Origin: Trueperaceae bacterium
GTDB lineage: Bacteria > Deinococcota > Deinococci > Deinococcales > Trueperaceae
NCBI GenBank assembly: GCA_020431825.1
Contig: JAGQHN010000016.1
Coordinates: forward strand, 1-61,117
Direction of reading: 5' to 3'
Length of the DNA: 61,117 nucleotides
Both the position numbers and the translations under genes were made by a program. This document shows, in pieces, positions 53,912-61,117 of this stretch (position 1 is its first letter; each line of letters begins with the position of its first letter). Under the pieces are notes generated by a model, which saw only the letters and a program-made list of their open reading frames with translations, did not search any database and was not told the DNA's origin.

Positions 53912-54017
53912 AGGGGTCTGTCGCTTGCCCCCGGTCGCAGACCTGGCACACATAAAAACCTGGTAACGCTTTGATAATGGCCCCTTTTCTACACTGCTAC
54001 TATCTGGAGGCTAGGCA

Positions 54018-54644
54018 ATGGAAGCACGCTTACTCATCCCCATGGGTGAAGGTTTTTTACTCGGCCTTGGCTTAATCATGGGCATTGGTCCTCAAAATAG
54101 TTTTATCTTGCAAAATGCGCTAAGACGGCAGTACGTCTTTTTAATGATTGTCCTGGCCAGCCTTATTGACATCTCCCTCATAGGACTCGGAGTCGGTGGC
54201 GCTGCCAGTTTTATAACCCAGTCCAAAGCGCTGCTTAGCGCCATAAGCCTGACGGGTGCAGCGTTTCTACTTGGCTACGGCTGGCGCTCGTTCCGGTCGG
54301 CACTAAGGCCTGACCAACCGCTCAGGCTAAGCGGGCGAAGAGGGACACTCGAGTGTAAAACCATCGTCCTGGGCATTTTAGCTGTAAGTTTGCTTAACCC
54401 CAGCACCTATCTCGATACCATGTTTCTAATTGGCGGAAATGCGGCCCACTATGATGAGCCACTTAGGCTTTTCTTTGCCCTTGGGGCAAGCATCGCCTCG
54501 ATTGTCTGGTTTTTTTTGCTGGCCTGTGGTGCCGCAAATTTCAGCAAGTGGTTGGCAAGACCCTGGGCGACCAGAGTTATAGATGTTTTCAGTGGGCTGA
54601 TTATGTGGTTACTAGCTTTACGGCTCCTACTACATCTTCATTAA
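54018..54644 (+). CDS. LysE/ArgO-family amino-acid exporter
   Basis: 208 residues, about six hydrophobic segments. The family opening GLGLIMGIGPQNSFILQNALRR lies at about 17-38, and the LNPSTYLDTMFLIGG segment near 132 is typical of LysE/ArgO. Exports basic or other amino acids. GGAGG precedes the ATG, with a possible TACTAT -10 at 53998. It diverges from the second SARP gene over about 117 bases and has no obvious tie to the secreted proteins. Confidence 0.9.
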   Translation: MEARLLIPMGEGFLLGLGLIMGIGPQNSFILQNALRRQYVFLMIVLASLIDISLIGLGVGGAASFITQSKALLSAISLTGAAFLLGYGWRSFRSALRPDQPLRLSGRRGTLECKTIVLGILAVSLLNPSTYLDTMFLIGGNAAHYDEPLRLFFALGASIASIVWFFLLACGAANFSKWLARPWATRVIDVFSGLIMWLLALRLLLHLH

Positions 54645-54741
54645 ACGTTCTTGAAAGGCGTTGTGATAACGGCTTGATAATGCCGCTTTATTTAAGATCC
54701 CAAGTACAAAAACTAAATAGCAGCTGAAGGTAAAAACGTGC

Positions 54742-54770
54742 GGCTAACGCTAACTAACGGAGCTTAATTA
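54742..54770 (+). promoter_or_regulatory. Tandem decamer activator site B with -10 box
   Basis: GGCTAACGCT (54742-54751) and AACTAACGGA (54752-54761) are head to tail. Five bases after the second ACTAACG comes TAATTA (54765-54770), the -10. The start codon is 53 bases after the repeats, with AAAGGAG before it. Confidence 0.7.
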
Positions 54771-54814
54771 AGGTAATTGCAGCTTGAGGGAACCCAAAGC
54801 TAAAGGAGAAAAAA

Positions 54815-57800
54815 GTGAAAAAGGTAAATTTTATTTTAACAATCATAATAATCATGTTGGGCTTGACCGCCTGTCCTCAGCCAGCGGCTCCAGGTTTTAC
54901 GATTGAACTTGACACTTCAAACCCAAGTGTAGAGCAAGGCTCGAGTATTCAGCTAGGCGTAACCATCAAACCAAAAGGCGATTTTAAAGCCCCTGTGAGT
55001 TTTAGCCTGGAAGGTGTGCCTTCTGAGATAACAGGGACCTTTTCTGAATCATCATTCAGCAGTTCTGGTTCATTAACCTTAGCTGCGTCACCTATCGCAG
55101 AAATCGGCACAAAAAGTTTAAAAATAATAGGCACCAGTGGGTCTCTAAAGGCTGAAGCGAATTTTGACCTTACGGTTAGCGCCCCAGGTTCGGCTACGGT
55201 TGAAGGCTTTACGGTAATTAGCGCAGTACCAGCTACCAATACCAGCGTTGAGCTAAAATTTAATAAGCCAATTGCAGAAGGTGCAACAGACACCGTAAAT
55301 TACGCAATTACACCCGAGTTAAGCATTCTTTCAGCCAGTCTTAGCGAAGACAAACAACTCGTCACATTGAACACCTCTTCTCAAACTGAAGTCGATTATC
55401 TCATTACTGTAACGAACTTAAAAGATTCTGATGGCAAAGATTTAAATGCGGACTCCAAAGCGAGTTTTACAGGTCTAAAAACGTCAGATCCCTCAGATAC
55501 AACTCGACCTGTTGTAGAATCGGTCGTTGCCCTTGACTCTGCGACCCTGCTGGTTACATTTAGCGAACCCGTTGGCGAAGGTGCCGAGTCAGTTATTAAC
55601 TATTCCATTACCGCTCCTCCTCCGCCTGAACCCCAAAACTTACAAACACAATCCATCATTTTAAGCATTAAAGCAGCCCAGCTTTCAAAAGAAAGAGATC
55701 AGGTCACTCTAACGACTTTTGCCCAAAGTAACCTCGAGTATTCGCTAAGCGTAGTTAATGTAAGAGATCTTGCAAGAAACCTTGTTCAATCGAACAAACT
55801 CAGTTTTTCAGGAAAGCCCACCAGCGGCGCTCCGCAAGACACCGATGGGGACAAACTTAACGATATTCAAGAGCAAACTGGCTGGTACGTCAGTCTTTTA
55901 AACAAAGGTAAAAAAGTAGGCAGTGAACATGTAACCAGCGACCCCTCACTGACCGATACCGATGAAGATGGCATTTTAGACAATGAAGAATTTAATCTTA
56001 AGACAAATCCTCGCAATGCCGATACGGATGGCGATGGACTTGCTGACGGTCAAGAAATAAAGGTCTTTTTGACCAGTCCAGTTGACAGTGATACTGATGA
56101 AGATGGCCTAACAGATGGCGATGAAGTCAACGGCAAAGTATACAAGGTCAACGGCAAAGACCAACTTGTTAAAACCAACCCCTTACAAAAAGATAGTGAC
56201 GGCGATGACTTTTCAGATTTTTATGAAGTTACCACTGCCAACAGAGACCCTCGCCTTGCAGATTTGCCTAGATTTCAGTTTGATATTTCCGAGTTAAACA
56301 TTACGCCAAATGTTGTCATCACCAAAACAAATGGCACAAGTTCAAGTGTAGTAAAAACCACCAATAAAACGATTACTCTAGAAGAAGGCAGCACCGAAGA
56401 ATTTAGTACCAGCGACGCTTTCACCGATAACTGGTTTGCCAAGGCAGGAGCTAAAGTCGGTGTTGAAGCAGGTACTGATGGTTTTAGCGTAAGTGGCGAA
56501 GCCTCGATTGAGGGGGGTCTTGGCGGCGACAATACCTTTAGTACAAGTAAAACTTCAGCAACCAGTGCAACTAAAGCTTATACAGACTCATTTGAAACCA
56601 GTGAAAGCCTCGAAGAAAATGAAAGCCTTTCGAGAGAAACCAAAGAAGGTATTCTGGCAGTTAATGTGAGGGTAAACAACCTCAGTAATGTGGCATTCAC
56701 TATGGACGGTCTACAAATAACGGTCTTGAAGCAAAAATACGGTGAGGTAGATCCGCTTAATTATGAAAACATAACCTCTCTTAACTTTCAGGTTGAGTCA
56801 CAATTTCAACCCTTAAAGTTGCAACTTGGACCAGCAGGTACCTCAGAAGCAAGCTCAGGGATTTTGACCTTTGCCGATACTGAGGTACCTGGCAATCTCA
56901 TAGAAGATCTACTGCTTGACCCCAGAGGCATTGTCTTTAGCGTTGCAAACTATAACGTAAGCACCAATACCGATGGTATAAGTCGTCAATTTAACGACCA
57001 ATTGCAAAATGTCAACGACAGAACTGCTCACTTCAAAATAGATTTTGGGACTGCAAGACGCGGGGCAATTGAGGATTATCATATAGCCACTTTTAACCCG
57101 GTTGATAACAGTGGTGGCGTACCCTTATCGTTTATTCTGGAAGAAATTCTGGGGCTAAAACACTTTGATGAAGCAACGGCTCCGAGCCTTTCGGATGCAG
57201 AGAAAGAAACCAGCTACTCAACCAAACTGATCGATGGCGTAGAAACCATCTGGCGCATCCGTAATGTAGAGCGAAATGATGCTTTTAATCAGCGCTGGTT
57301 ACTCATTGTGCAAGAAGGTTCAGGTGCTCAGACCACCTCGAGCTTTGACCCTAGCCTCGCCGCCAGAAATGTCATCCTTAATCCAGAAAAAACAGCAACC
57401 TTAGCCCTTCACATTGACGAAGATGGTGATGGTGTACCTGCGAGACTCGAGCTAAAACTGGGGTCATCTGATAAAGATACCGATTCCGATGGTGACGAAC
57501 TCAGCGATTATTTTGAAACCTATACCGACTGGATAATTCGTGTCAAAGAAAAAGGCAGCAGAATTGAAACAACACGCGTCGTACGCTCGAGCCCTGCAAA
57601 TGACGATACCGATGAAGACGGGTTAAATGACTTTTTTGAATTTCTTAGTCGCGAAGAGTTTATCAGCAAGTTCAACGAAGTCAATCCTGATGAGCCTTTA
57701 CCCCTCGACCTGGGGACTCCCTATAGCTGGCTAACTGACCCCACTAGACCAGATACTGACTTAGATTTTGTCTCAGATAGCGATGAACTCGAGTCATCAA

Positions 57801-58990
57801 TAGACGAGTCCGGTGGCACAGTGAAAGCGATCATTCCTTCGCTTAATCCAAATGATGGTGATACCGATGGTGACACCTTATTAGACGGAGAAGAACTCAT
57901 TCTAGGAAGTGATCCTTTCAAAAACGATCTGGCTTTCTTTAAGGATACTGACGGTGACGGCTTAACTGACGCTGAAGAAACAAATGGCAAAAACATAACG
58001 GTATTTGGTCAAAATACCCTGGGCTCGCCAGGAGTCATCTCCGGAGCATCAAGTAAGACCATCTTTGTCACCTCAGACCCAAGCAAAAAAGATACGGATG
58101 GTGATGGTATAACCGATGATCAGGAATTTCAATTAGGCCTAAACCCTAGAAGCGATGATAGTGACGGTGATGGACTTAAAGATAAGGCTGAACGTGATGC
58201 TGGTCTAAAACCCAATAATGCCGATAGCGATGGTGATTTTCTAAATGATAATTTTGAACTAAATGTTGGCTGGACTGTATCGGTAACTGGCAAAACTACC
58301 CTAAAAGTCAAGTCAGACCCCAATGCCAGCAACAGCGATACTGACAGCTTTTCGGATTTAACTGAGTTCCAGAAAGGAACCAACCCCATCAAATTTGATA
58401 CTGATGATGATGGCACCTCAGACTCGAGCGAAGCCAGTTTGGGCAGAAACCCGCTAACCAAAGATCGGCGTGTCACCTTAAGTTATACCAGTCTGAAAGT
58501 GAGTGATGACTGTGATTCAGACCTGAGTAACTCCCTCGAGCGCTCAGGCGCCGGAGACTATGGGTTCAATTTGAAGCTTGGAAAAAACAACAGCCTAATT
58601 GTGGTTGCAACTGCTTCGAGTATAAGTCGCAATGTATGTAACACTATTGATGAAACAGGATGTAAAACCTTTACCGCCACCAGTGATATTCCAGGATACA
58701 TTCAGATCGGGAGTAATCAAACTCTAAACCTTGGAACAGCTGACGGTGCTTCTCGTACCTTCATTATTTCTGAAGCTGATACTCTCCAAATTTCTGGAAG
58801 CATTCAAGAAATTGATCAAGAATTCATCACTGGAAAAATCGTTGCTGACTTTACCCAAACCTGGGATTTTAGCAAAGGCTTTAGCAGCTTTAACAGTTTT
58901 ACCAATGGAGAAAGCATAACTTTGACGCAAACCATGTCAGAAGATACCCAGTGTCAGGTAAAAGTCAATGTTGAGAAACGTGTTCAGTAA
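54815..58990 (+). CDS. Giant calcium-repeat lipoprotein with a protective-antigen-like central region
   Basis: 1391 residues from a GTG behind AAAGGAG. Lipobox LGLTAC (Cys near 20). Residues about 28-125 are an Ig-like domain shared with the LRR lipoprotein; two SbsA-type Ig domains follow (about 132-225 and 232-335). DxDxDGLxD calcium repeats (thrombospondin type 3/binary-toxin type) fill about 345-485 and 860-1235. Between them (about 490-790) is a Ser/Thr-rich alternating stretch (ASIEGGLGGDNTF, then KTSATSATKAYTDSFETSE), ILAVNVRVNNLSNVAFTM, and DYHIATFNPVDNSGG followed by an LEEILGLKHF helix. This order and spacing match anthrax protective antigen domain 2 (its ERRIAAVNPSDP and LKEALKIAFGF). 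The C-terminus carries four Cys. Probably a surface protein; pore formation is inferred only. Confidence 0.8.
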   Translation: MKKVNFILTIIIIMLGLTACPQPAAPGFTIELDTSNPSVEQGSSIQLGVTIKPKGDFKAPVSFSLEGVPSEITGTFSESSFSSSGSLTLAASPIAEIGTKSLKIIGTSGSLKAEANFDLTVSAPGSATVEGFTVISAVPATNTSVELKFNKPIAEGATDTVNYAITPELSILSASLSEDKQLVTLNTSSQTEVDYLITVTNLKDSDGKDLNADSKASFTGLKTSDPSDTTRPVVESVVALDSATLLVTFSEPVGEGAESVINYSITAPPPPEPQNLQTQSIILSIKAAQLSKERDQVTLTTFAQSNLEYSLSVVNVRDLARNLVQSNKLSFSGKPTSGAPQDTDGDKLNDIQEQTGWYVSLLNKGKKVGSEHVTSDPSLTDTDEDGILDNEEFNLKTNPRNADTDGDGLADGQEIKVFLTSPVDSDTDEDGLTDGDEVNGKVYKVNGKDQLVKTNPLQKDSDGDDFSDFYEVTTANRDPRLADLPRFQFDISELNITPNVVITKTNGTSSSVVKTTNKTITLEEGSTEEFSTSDAFTDNWFAKAGAKVGVEAGTDGFSVSGEASIEGGLGGDNTFSTSKTSATSATKAYTDSFETSESLEENESLSRETKEGILAVNVRVNNLSNVAFTMDGLQITVLKQKYGEVDPLNYENITSLNFQVESQFQPLKLQLGPAGTSEASSGILTFADTEVPGNLIEDLLLDPRGIVFSVANYNVSTNTDGISRQFNDQLQNVNDRTAHFKIDFGTARRGAIEDYHIATFNPVDNSGGVPLSFILEEILGLKHFDEATAPSLSDAEKETSYSTKLIDGVETIWRIRNVERNDAFNQRWLLIVQEGSGAQTTSSFDPSLAARNVILNPEKTATLALHIDEDGDGVPARLELKLGSSDKDTDSDGDELSDYFETYTDWIIRVKEKGSRIETTRVVRSSPANDDTDEDGLNDFFEFLSREEFISKFNEVNPDEPLPLDLGTPYSWLTDPTRPDTDLDFVSDSDELESSIDESGGTVKAIIPSLNPNDGDTDGDTLLDGEELILGSDPFKNDLAFFKDTDGDGLTDAEETNGKNITVFGQNTLGSPGVISGASSKTIFVTSDPSKKDTDGDGITDDQEFQLGLNPRSDDSDGDGLKDKAERDAGLKPNNADSDGDFLNDNFELNVGWTVSVTGKTTLKVKSDPNASNSDTDSFSDLTEFQKGTNPIKFDTDDDGTSDSSEASLGRNPLTKDRRVTLSYTSLKVSDDCDSDLSNSLERSGAGDYGFNLKLGKNNSLIVVATASSISRNVCNTIDETGCKTFTATSDIPGYIQIGSNQTLNLGTADGASRTFIISEADTLQISGSIQEIDQEFITGKIVADFTQTWDFSKGFSSFNSFTNGESITLTQTMSEDTQCQVKVNVEKRVQ

Positions 58991-59058
58991 ACAAATAAGC
59001 ATGTATAGCTGCTAATTAGGGATTTCAATATTGAAGCAAGTAGGTAAAGTTATGCCTA

Positions 59059-59084
59059 GAAGCTCGAGCCCAGGCTCGAGCTTC
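59059..59084. terminator. CTCGAG hairpin after the calcium-repeat lipoprotein gene
   Basis: GAAGCTCGAGCC (59059-59070) and its exact complement (59073-59084) flank two bases. Each arm has one CTCGAG. No T run follows, so this may be a structural or weak terminator element. Confidence 0.5.
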
Positions 59085-59116
59085 CATGTAACCCCAAAAC
59101 GTCAGGAGAGGCACCT

Positions 59117-59263
59117 ATGAAAGATCCACTCAAACCCACGTCAGATAGAAAACAGGAAGAACAAGTGCAAATAGAAAACAAGAAAAAGCGTACTAAAGAA
59201 ACAAGCGAGGAAGCTAAAACCCCTCTGCATTTGACATTATTAAAAGACTTTATTTGGGAATAA
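59117..59263 (+). CDS. 48-residue charged protein
   Basis: ATG 59117 to TAA 59261-59263, with AGGAG eight bases upstream. The protein is strongly charged in its first 34 residues (many Lys and Glu, KKKRTKETSEEAK) and ends in a hydrophobic-aromatic tail, LHLTLLKDFIWE. There is no signal peptide and no Cys. It is bracketed by two CTCGAG hairpins, so it forms its own small unit between two large lipoprotein genes. A leader-plus-core peptide layout is imaginable, but no modification enzyme is seen. Family unknown. Confidence 0.55.
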   Translation: MKDPLKPTSDRKQEEQVQIENKKKRTKETSEEAKTPLHLTLLKDFIWE

Positions 59264-59284
59264 TAAGATTTTAACCTGAGTGTT

Positions 59285-59308
59285 AAGGCTCGAGTGCACT
59301 CGAGCCTT
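59285..59308. terminator. Perfect 24-base palindrome with two CTCGAG copies
   Basis: AAGGCTCGAGTG (59285-59296) is followed directly by its exact complement (59297-59308). It lies 21 bases after the 48-residue gene and precedes CTACCTTTAT. Likely a terminator, readable from both sides. Confidence 0.6.
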
Positions 59309-59379
59309 CTACCTTTATACCTCACTTCTGATAATGCTCTGATAACGGTTTCAGGTTTAAGATGGGAAAACGGCTGCTG

Positions 59380-59408
59380 AACTAACGGCAACTAACAGCT
59401 GCTATCTA
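59380..59408 (+). promoter_or_regulatory. Tandem decamer activator site C with -10 box
   Basis: AACTAACGGC (59380-59389) and AACTAACAGC (59390-59399) are head to tail. Five bases after the second ACTAACA comes TATCTA (59403-59408), the -10. The start codon is 57 bases after the repeats, with AAAGGAG before it. Confidence 0.7.
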
Positions 59409-59456
59409 AAGTAAGGCCAGCTCAACAGGAGAACCTAAGAGCCAAAGGAGTAAGGT

Positions 59457-61117
59457 ATGAAACACTCAACCAACATCATTAAACTAATGCTTCTCGTTAT
59501 GGTGCTCATTCTGGCAAGCTGTAGCCCCAACAGACAGCAGAATCAAGTACCAGACTTCAGACTTCAATTAGCCAGTGATTCCTTGAGTATAAAGCAAGGA
59601 GAAACAGGCACAGTGGTTGTAAGCCTTAGCAAATCCGGTGGCTTTAACTCTGAGGTTGCACTAAGTTTAGAAGGTAACCCAACTGGCGTAAATGGCAATT
59701 TTGACCCTGCCTCTATTAGTGATAGCAGTACCTTAAGTTTGAGCGTAGCTGCCAGTGCTGCTTTAGGAGAGACTAACCTGACAATAAAAGGAACAGTAGG
59801 TAGTCTGGTCAAAACCGCAAGCCTTAAGCTAACCGTAACAGAAACCAGCAACCCCAACCCAAATCCTAATCCAAACCCTGACACCACTAGACCTACCGTA
59901 CTTTCCACCTTTGCGCCAAGCAGTACCACTGTTGAAGTAAGTTTTAGTGAAGCCATAAAAGGGGTTGAAACCAATCAGTTTGACTTTCCTGCACAAAGTT
60001 TAACGATAAGTGCTGCCAGTCTAGGAACAGATAGTAAAACTGTGACCCTGACCACCAGTCCTCAAACGCCGAATGAATCTTATGCTCTATTAGTTAAAAC
60101 AGGGATAACCGACTTAGCAGGAAATCCTTTTGACTTAGCTGCTACCAATCCTTTAGCTACCAGTTTTCTCGGCTTTAATCCTGACAATGCCAATCTGCAA
60201 ATTCTTATAGGTGGTTTACCAGAAGGCGTAAACGCCAGTATACAAATCTCTGGTCCGAATAACTTTCAGCAAACCATTACTGCTTCAACAACCCTGACTA
60301 ACCTGGCAATTGGGACTTACAGTTTTTTAGTCAATGATGTTAAGCCTGATAGTGCTACTTTTGGAAAATCAGCGGAAACCCCAACGCAAGTTGAGCTTGT
60401 TGCGGGTGCAACCAATATTGCTGCCTTAGGCTATACCTGTACGTTAGTCAGTCCGCCGGATACTAACTTGGATGCTGTCTTAAAAGAGAAAACAGGCAAA
60501 GATACTTACAACTGTGATGATCTCGCTGCCTTGACTGAGCTCTTTGCTTCTAGTAGAGCTATTCAATCCATTGAAGGTCTACAGTATGCTAGGGGTTTGA
60601 CAAAGCTTTTCCTCGATAACAATCAAATTGCCAACCTGCCTGATGGGATTTTTGATGACTTGACCAATTTGACTAGCCTTGAGCTTGCGAACAATAAACT
60701 TGTAGATCTCTCGAATGGACCCTTTGACAAATTATCAGGTTTGACAATTCTTACGCTTACGACAAATCAACTAACCAGTCTTCCTGACCATGTCTTTGAC
60801 GCCTTATCGTCATTAACGAGTCTTAGTCTTAGTCTCAATAAATTAAATAGCCTGCCTCTTAGCATCTTTGATCAGCTATCACAGTTAAAGTTCCTTTCGC
60901 TCGATCGCAATTCCTTGTCGAGCCTACCTATTGGCATCTTTGCTAAGTTATCTGCATTATCTGAACTTAATCTTCAAGGAAATAAACTTACCAGCCTGCC
61001 TGTTGATAGTTTTGATAAGCTGAGCAATTTAAATGATCTTCTTCTTGGAGATAATCAATTAACCAACCTTCCAAATAATAGCTTTGATAACTTGACGAAC
61101 TTGACCGATCTGGGTCT
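59457..61117 (+). CDS. Leucine-rich-repeat lipoprotein, 3-prime end outside the window
   Basis: The frame is open from ATG 59457 to the window edge, 553 residues so far. Lipobox LILASC (Cys near 22). Residues about 33-125 form the same Ig-like domain as in the 54815 protein, then an Asn-Pro linker (about 128-140) and an SbsA-type Ig domain (about 142-240) nearly matching that of the 48970 lipoprotein. From about residue 375 there are at least seven 24-residue leucine-rich repeats with the pattern L..L.L..N.L..LP...FD.L, the form known from lamprey variable lymphocyte receptors and some bacterial surface proteins. It would be a surface adhesion or recognition protein. No CTCGAG occurs in the visible part. 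Confidence 0.85.
   Translation, partial: MKHSTNIIKLMLLVMVLILASCSPNRQQNQVPDFRLQLASDSLSIKQGETGTVVVSLSKSGGFNSEVALSLEGNPTGVNGNFDPASISDSSTLSLSVAASAALGETNLTIKGTVGSLVKTASLKLTVTETSNPNPNPNPNPDTTRPTVLSTFAPSSTTVEVSFSEAIKGVETNQFDFPAQSLTISAASLGTDSKTVTLTTSPQTPNESYALLVKTGITDLAGNPFDLAATNPLATSFLGFNPDNANLQILIGGLPEGVNASIQISGPNNFQQTITASTTLTNLAIGTYSFLVNDVKPDSATFGKSAETPTQVELVAGATNIAALGYTCTLVSPPDTNLDAVLKEKTGKDTYNCDDLAALTELFASSRAIQSIEGLQYARGLTKLFLDNNQIANLPDGIFDDLTNLTSLELANNKLVDLSNGPFDKLSGLTILTLTTNQLTSLPDHVFDALSSLTSLSLSLNKLNSLPLSIFDQLSQLKFLSLDRNSLSSLPIGIFAKLSALSELNLQGNKLTSLPVDSFDKLSNLNDLLLGDNQLTNLPNNSFDNLTNLTDLG

Larger units (their letters stand above)
1..61117. repeat. Highly iterated palindrome CTCGAG across the window
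   Basis: The hexamer CTCGAG occurs about 175 times by hand count, roughly one per 350 bases; random expectation at this composition is about 14. Copies lie in genes on both strands and in every reading frame (as Leu-Glu, Ser-Ser or Ala/Pro/Ser/Thr-Arg-Val/Ala), and in intergenic DNA. Common contexts are GCTCGAGC, CTCGAGCC and ACTCGAGT. Doubled copies occur, for example near 31302, 36920, 13351 and 59062. Density is uneven: there are none in the aminotransferase gene at 12014-13327, none at about 55750-57330 and none in the partial gene after 59457. The count is approximate. Confidence 0.9.

Noticed and set aside
1..61117. CTCGAG copies as SARP heptamer sites (some Streptomyces SARPs bind TCGAGC-type repeats)
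   Set aside because: The copies are spread through all genes without fixed spacing or promoter position, so they cannot be regulon-specific operators. The CTAACGG decamers fit far better.
1..61117. CTCGAG as cloning or assembly artefact (XhoI sites)
   Set aside because: Far too many copies, all in keeping with intact reading frames and protein motifs.
59457..61117. Absence of CTCGAG as proof of horizontal transfer of the LRR gene
   Set aside because: Similar CTCGAG-free stretches occur in ordinary genes such as the aminotransferase at 12014-13327, so it is only a weak hint.

Overview
The window carries about 45 protein genes, no rRNA or tRNA gene that I can recognise, and no CRISPR array or insertion sequence. 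Base composition is a little under 50 percent G+C by eye. The organism is probably a member or relative of the Deinococcota. The evidence is a DdrA/Rad52-like protein in a small operon, a second EF-G of divergent type, many lipoproteins with classical lipoboxes, and several genes with a -10 hexamer five to seven bases upstream of the start codon and no ribosome binding site (leaderless style). The lineage call is an inference of moderate strength.

Layout. 1-8.7 kb: reductive pyrimidine (or hydantoin) breakdown and uptake, with preT, preA and dihydropyrimidinase followed by an ABC importer (ATPase, two permeases, NMT1-type binding protein). A class III aminotransferase at 12.0-13.3 kb could take the beta-alanine product. 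9-12 kb (minus strand): Ktr/Trk potassium uptake plus a membrane protein. 13.4-17.7 kb: a LiaRS-like two-component system flanked by two paralogous membrane proteins. 17.9-23.5 kb: housekeeping genes (GMP reductase/IMPDH family, flavin reductase, lipoamide dehydrogenase, argJ, argF). 24.2-25.7 kb: a minus-strand operon of a DdrA-like protein, two tiny zinc proteins and an unknown protein behind a palindromic operator. 27-33.4 kb: SDR, EF-G2, Na+/H+ antiporter, CYTH, SixA and an Rsm22-like methyltransferase, then four 23-bp tandem repeats. 33.5-40.5 kb: a signalling operon (hybrid kinase-REC-HD-GYP, REC-HD-GYP, PP2C phosphatase) and a phosphohexomutase homologue that has lost its catalytic motifs.

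41-61 kb is an accessory, secretion-rich region. It holds an M66-like metalloprotease lipoprotein, an M20 peptidase translationally coupled to a SARP/STAND/TPR regulator, a second such regulator, a 57-residue exported peptide, an Ig-domain lipoprotein, a 1391-residue calcium-repeat lipoprotein with an anthrax-protective-antigen-like central part, and a leucine-rich-repeat lipoprotein that runs off the window. The peptide, the calcium-repeat protein and the LRR protein share one promoter design: two tandem ten-base repeats (AACTAACGGC type) at a fixed distance from a -10 box. I infer a small regulon controlled by one or both SARP-type regulators; this is the best candidate for an undescribed system here.

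Superimposed on everything is the palindrome CTCGAG, about 175 copies by hand count against roughly 14 expected, in all reading frames, between genes and inside terminator stems. It behaves like a highly iterated palindrome comparable to cyanobacterial HIP1.
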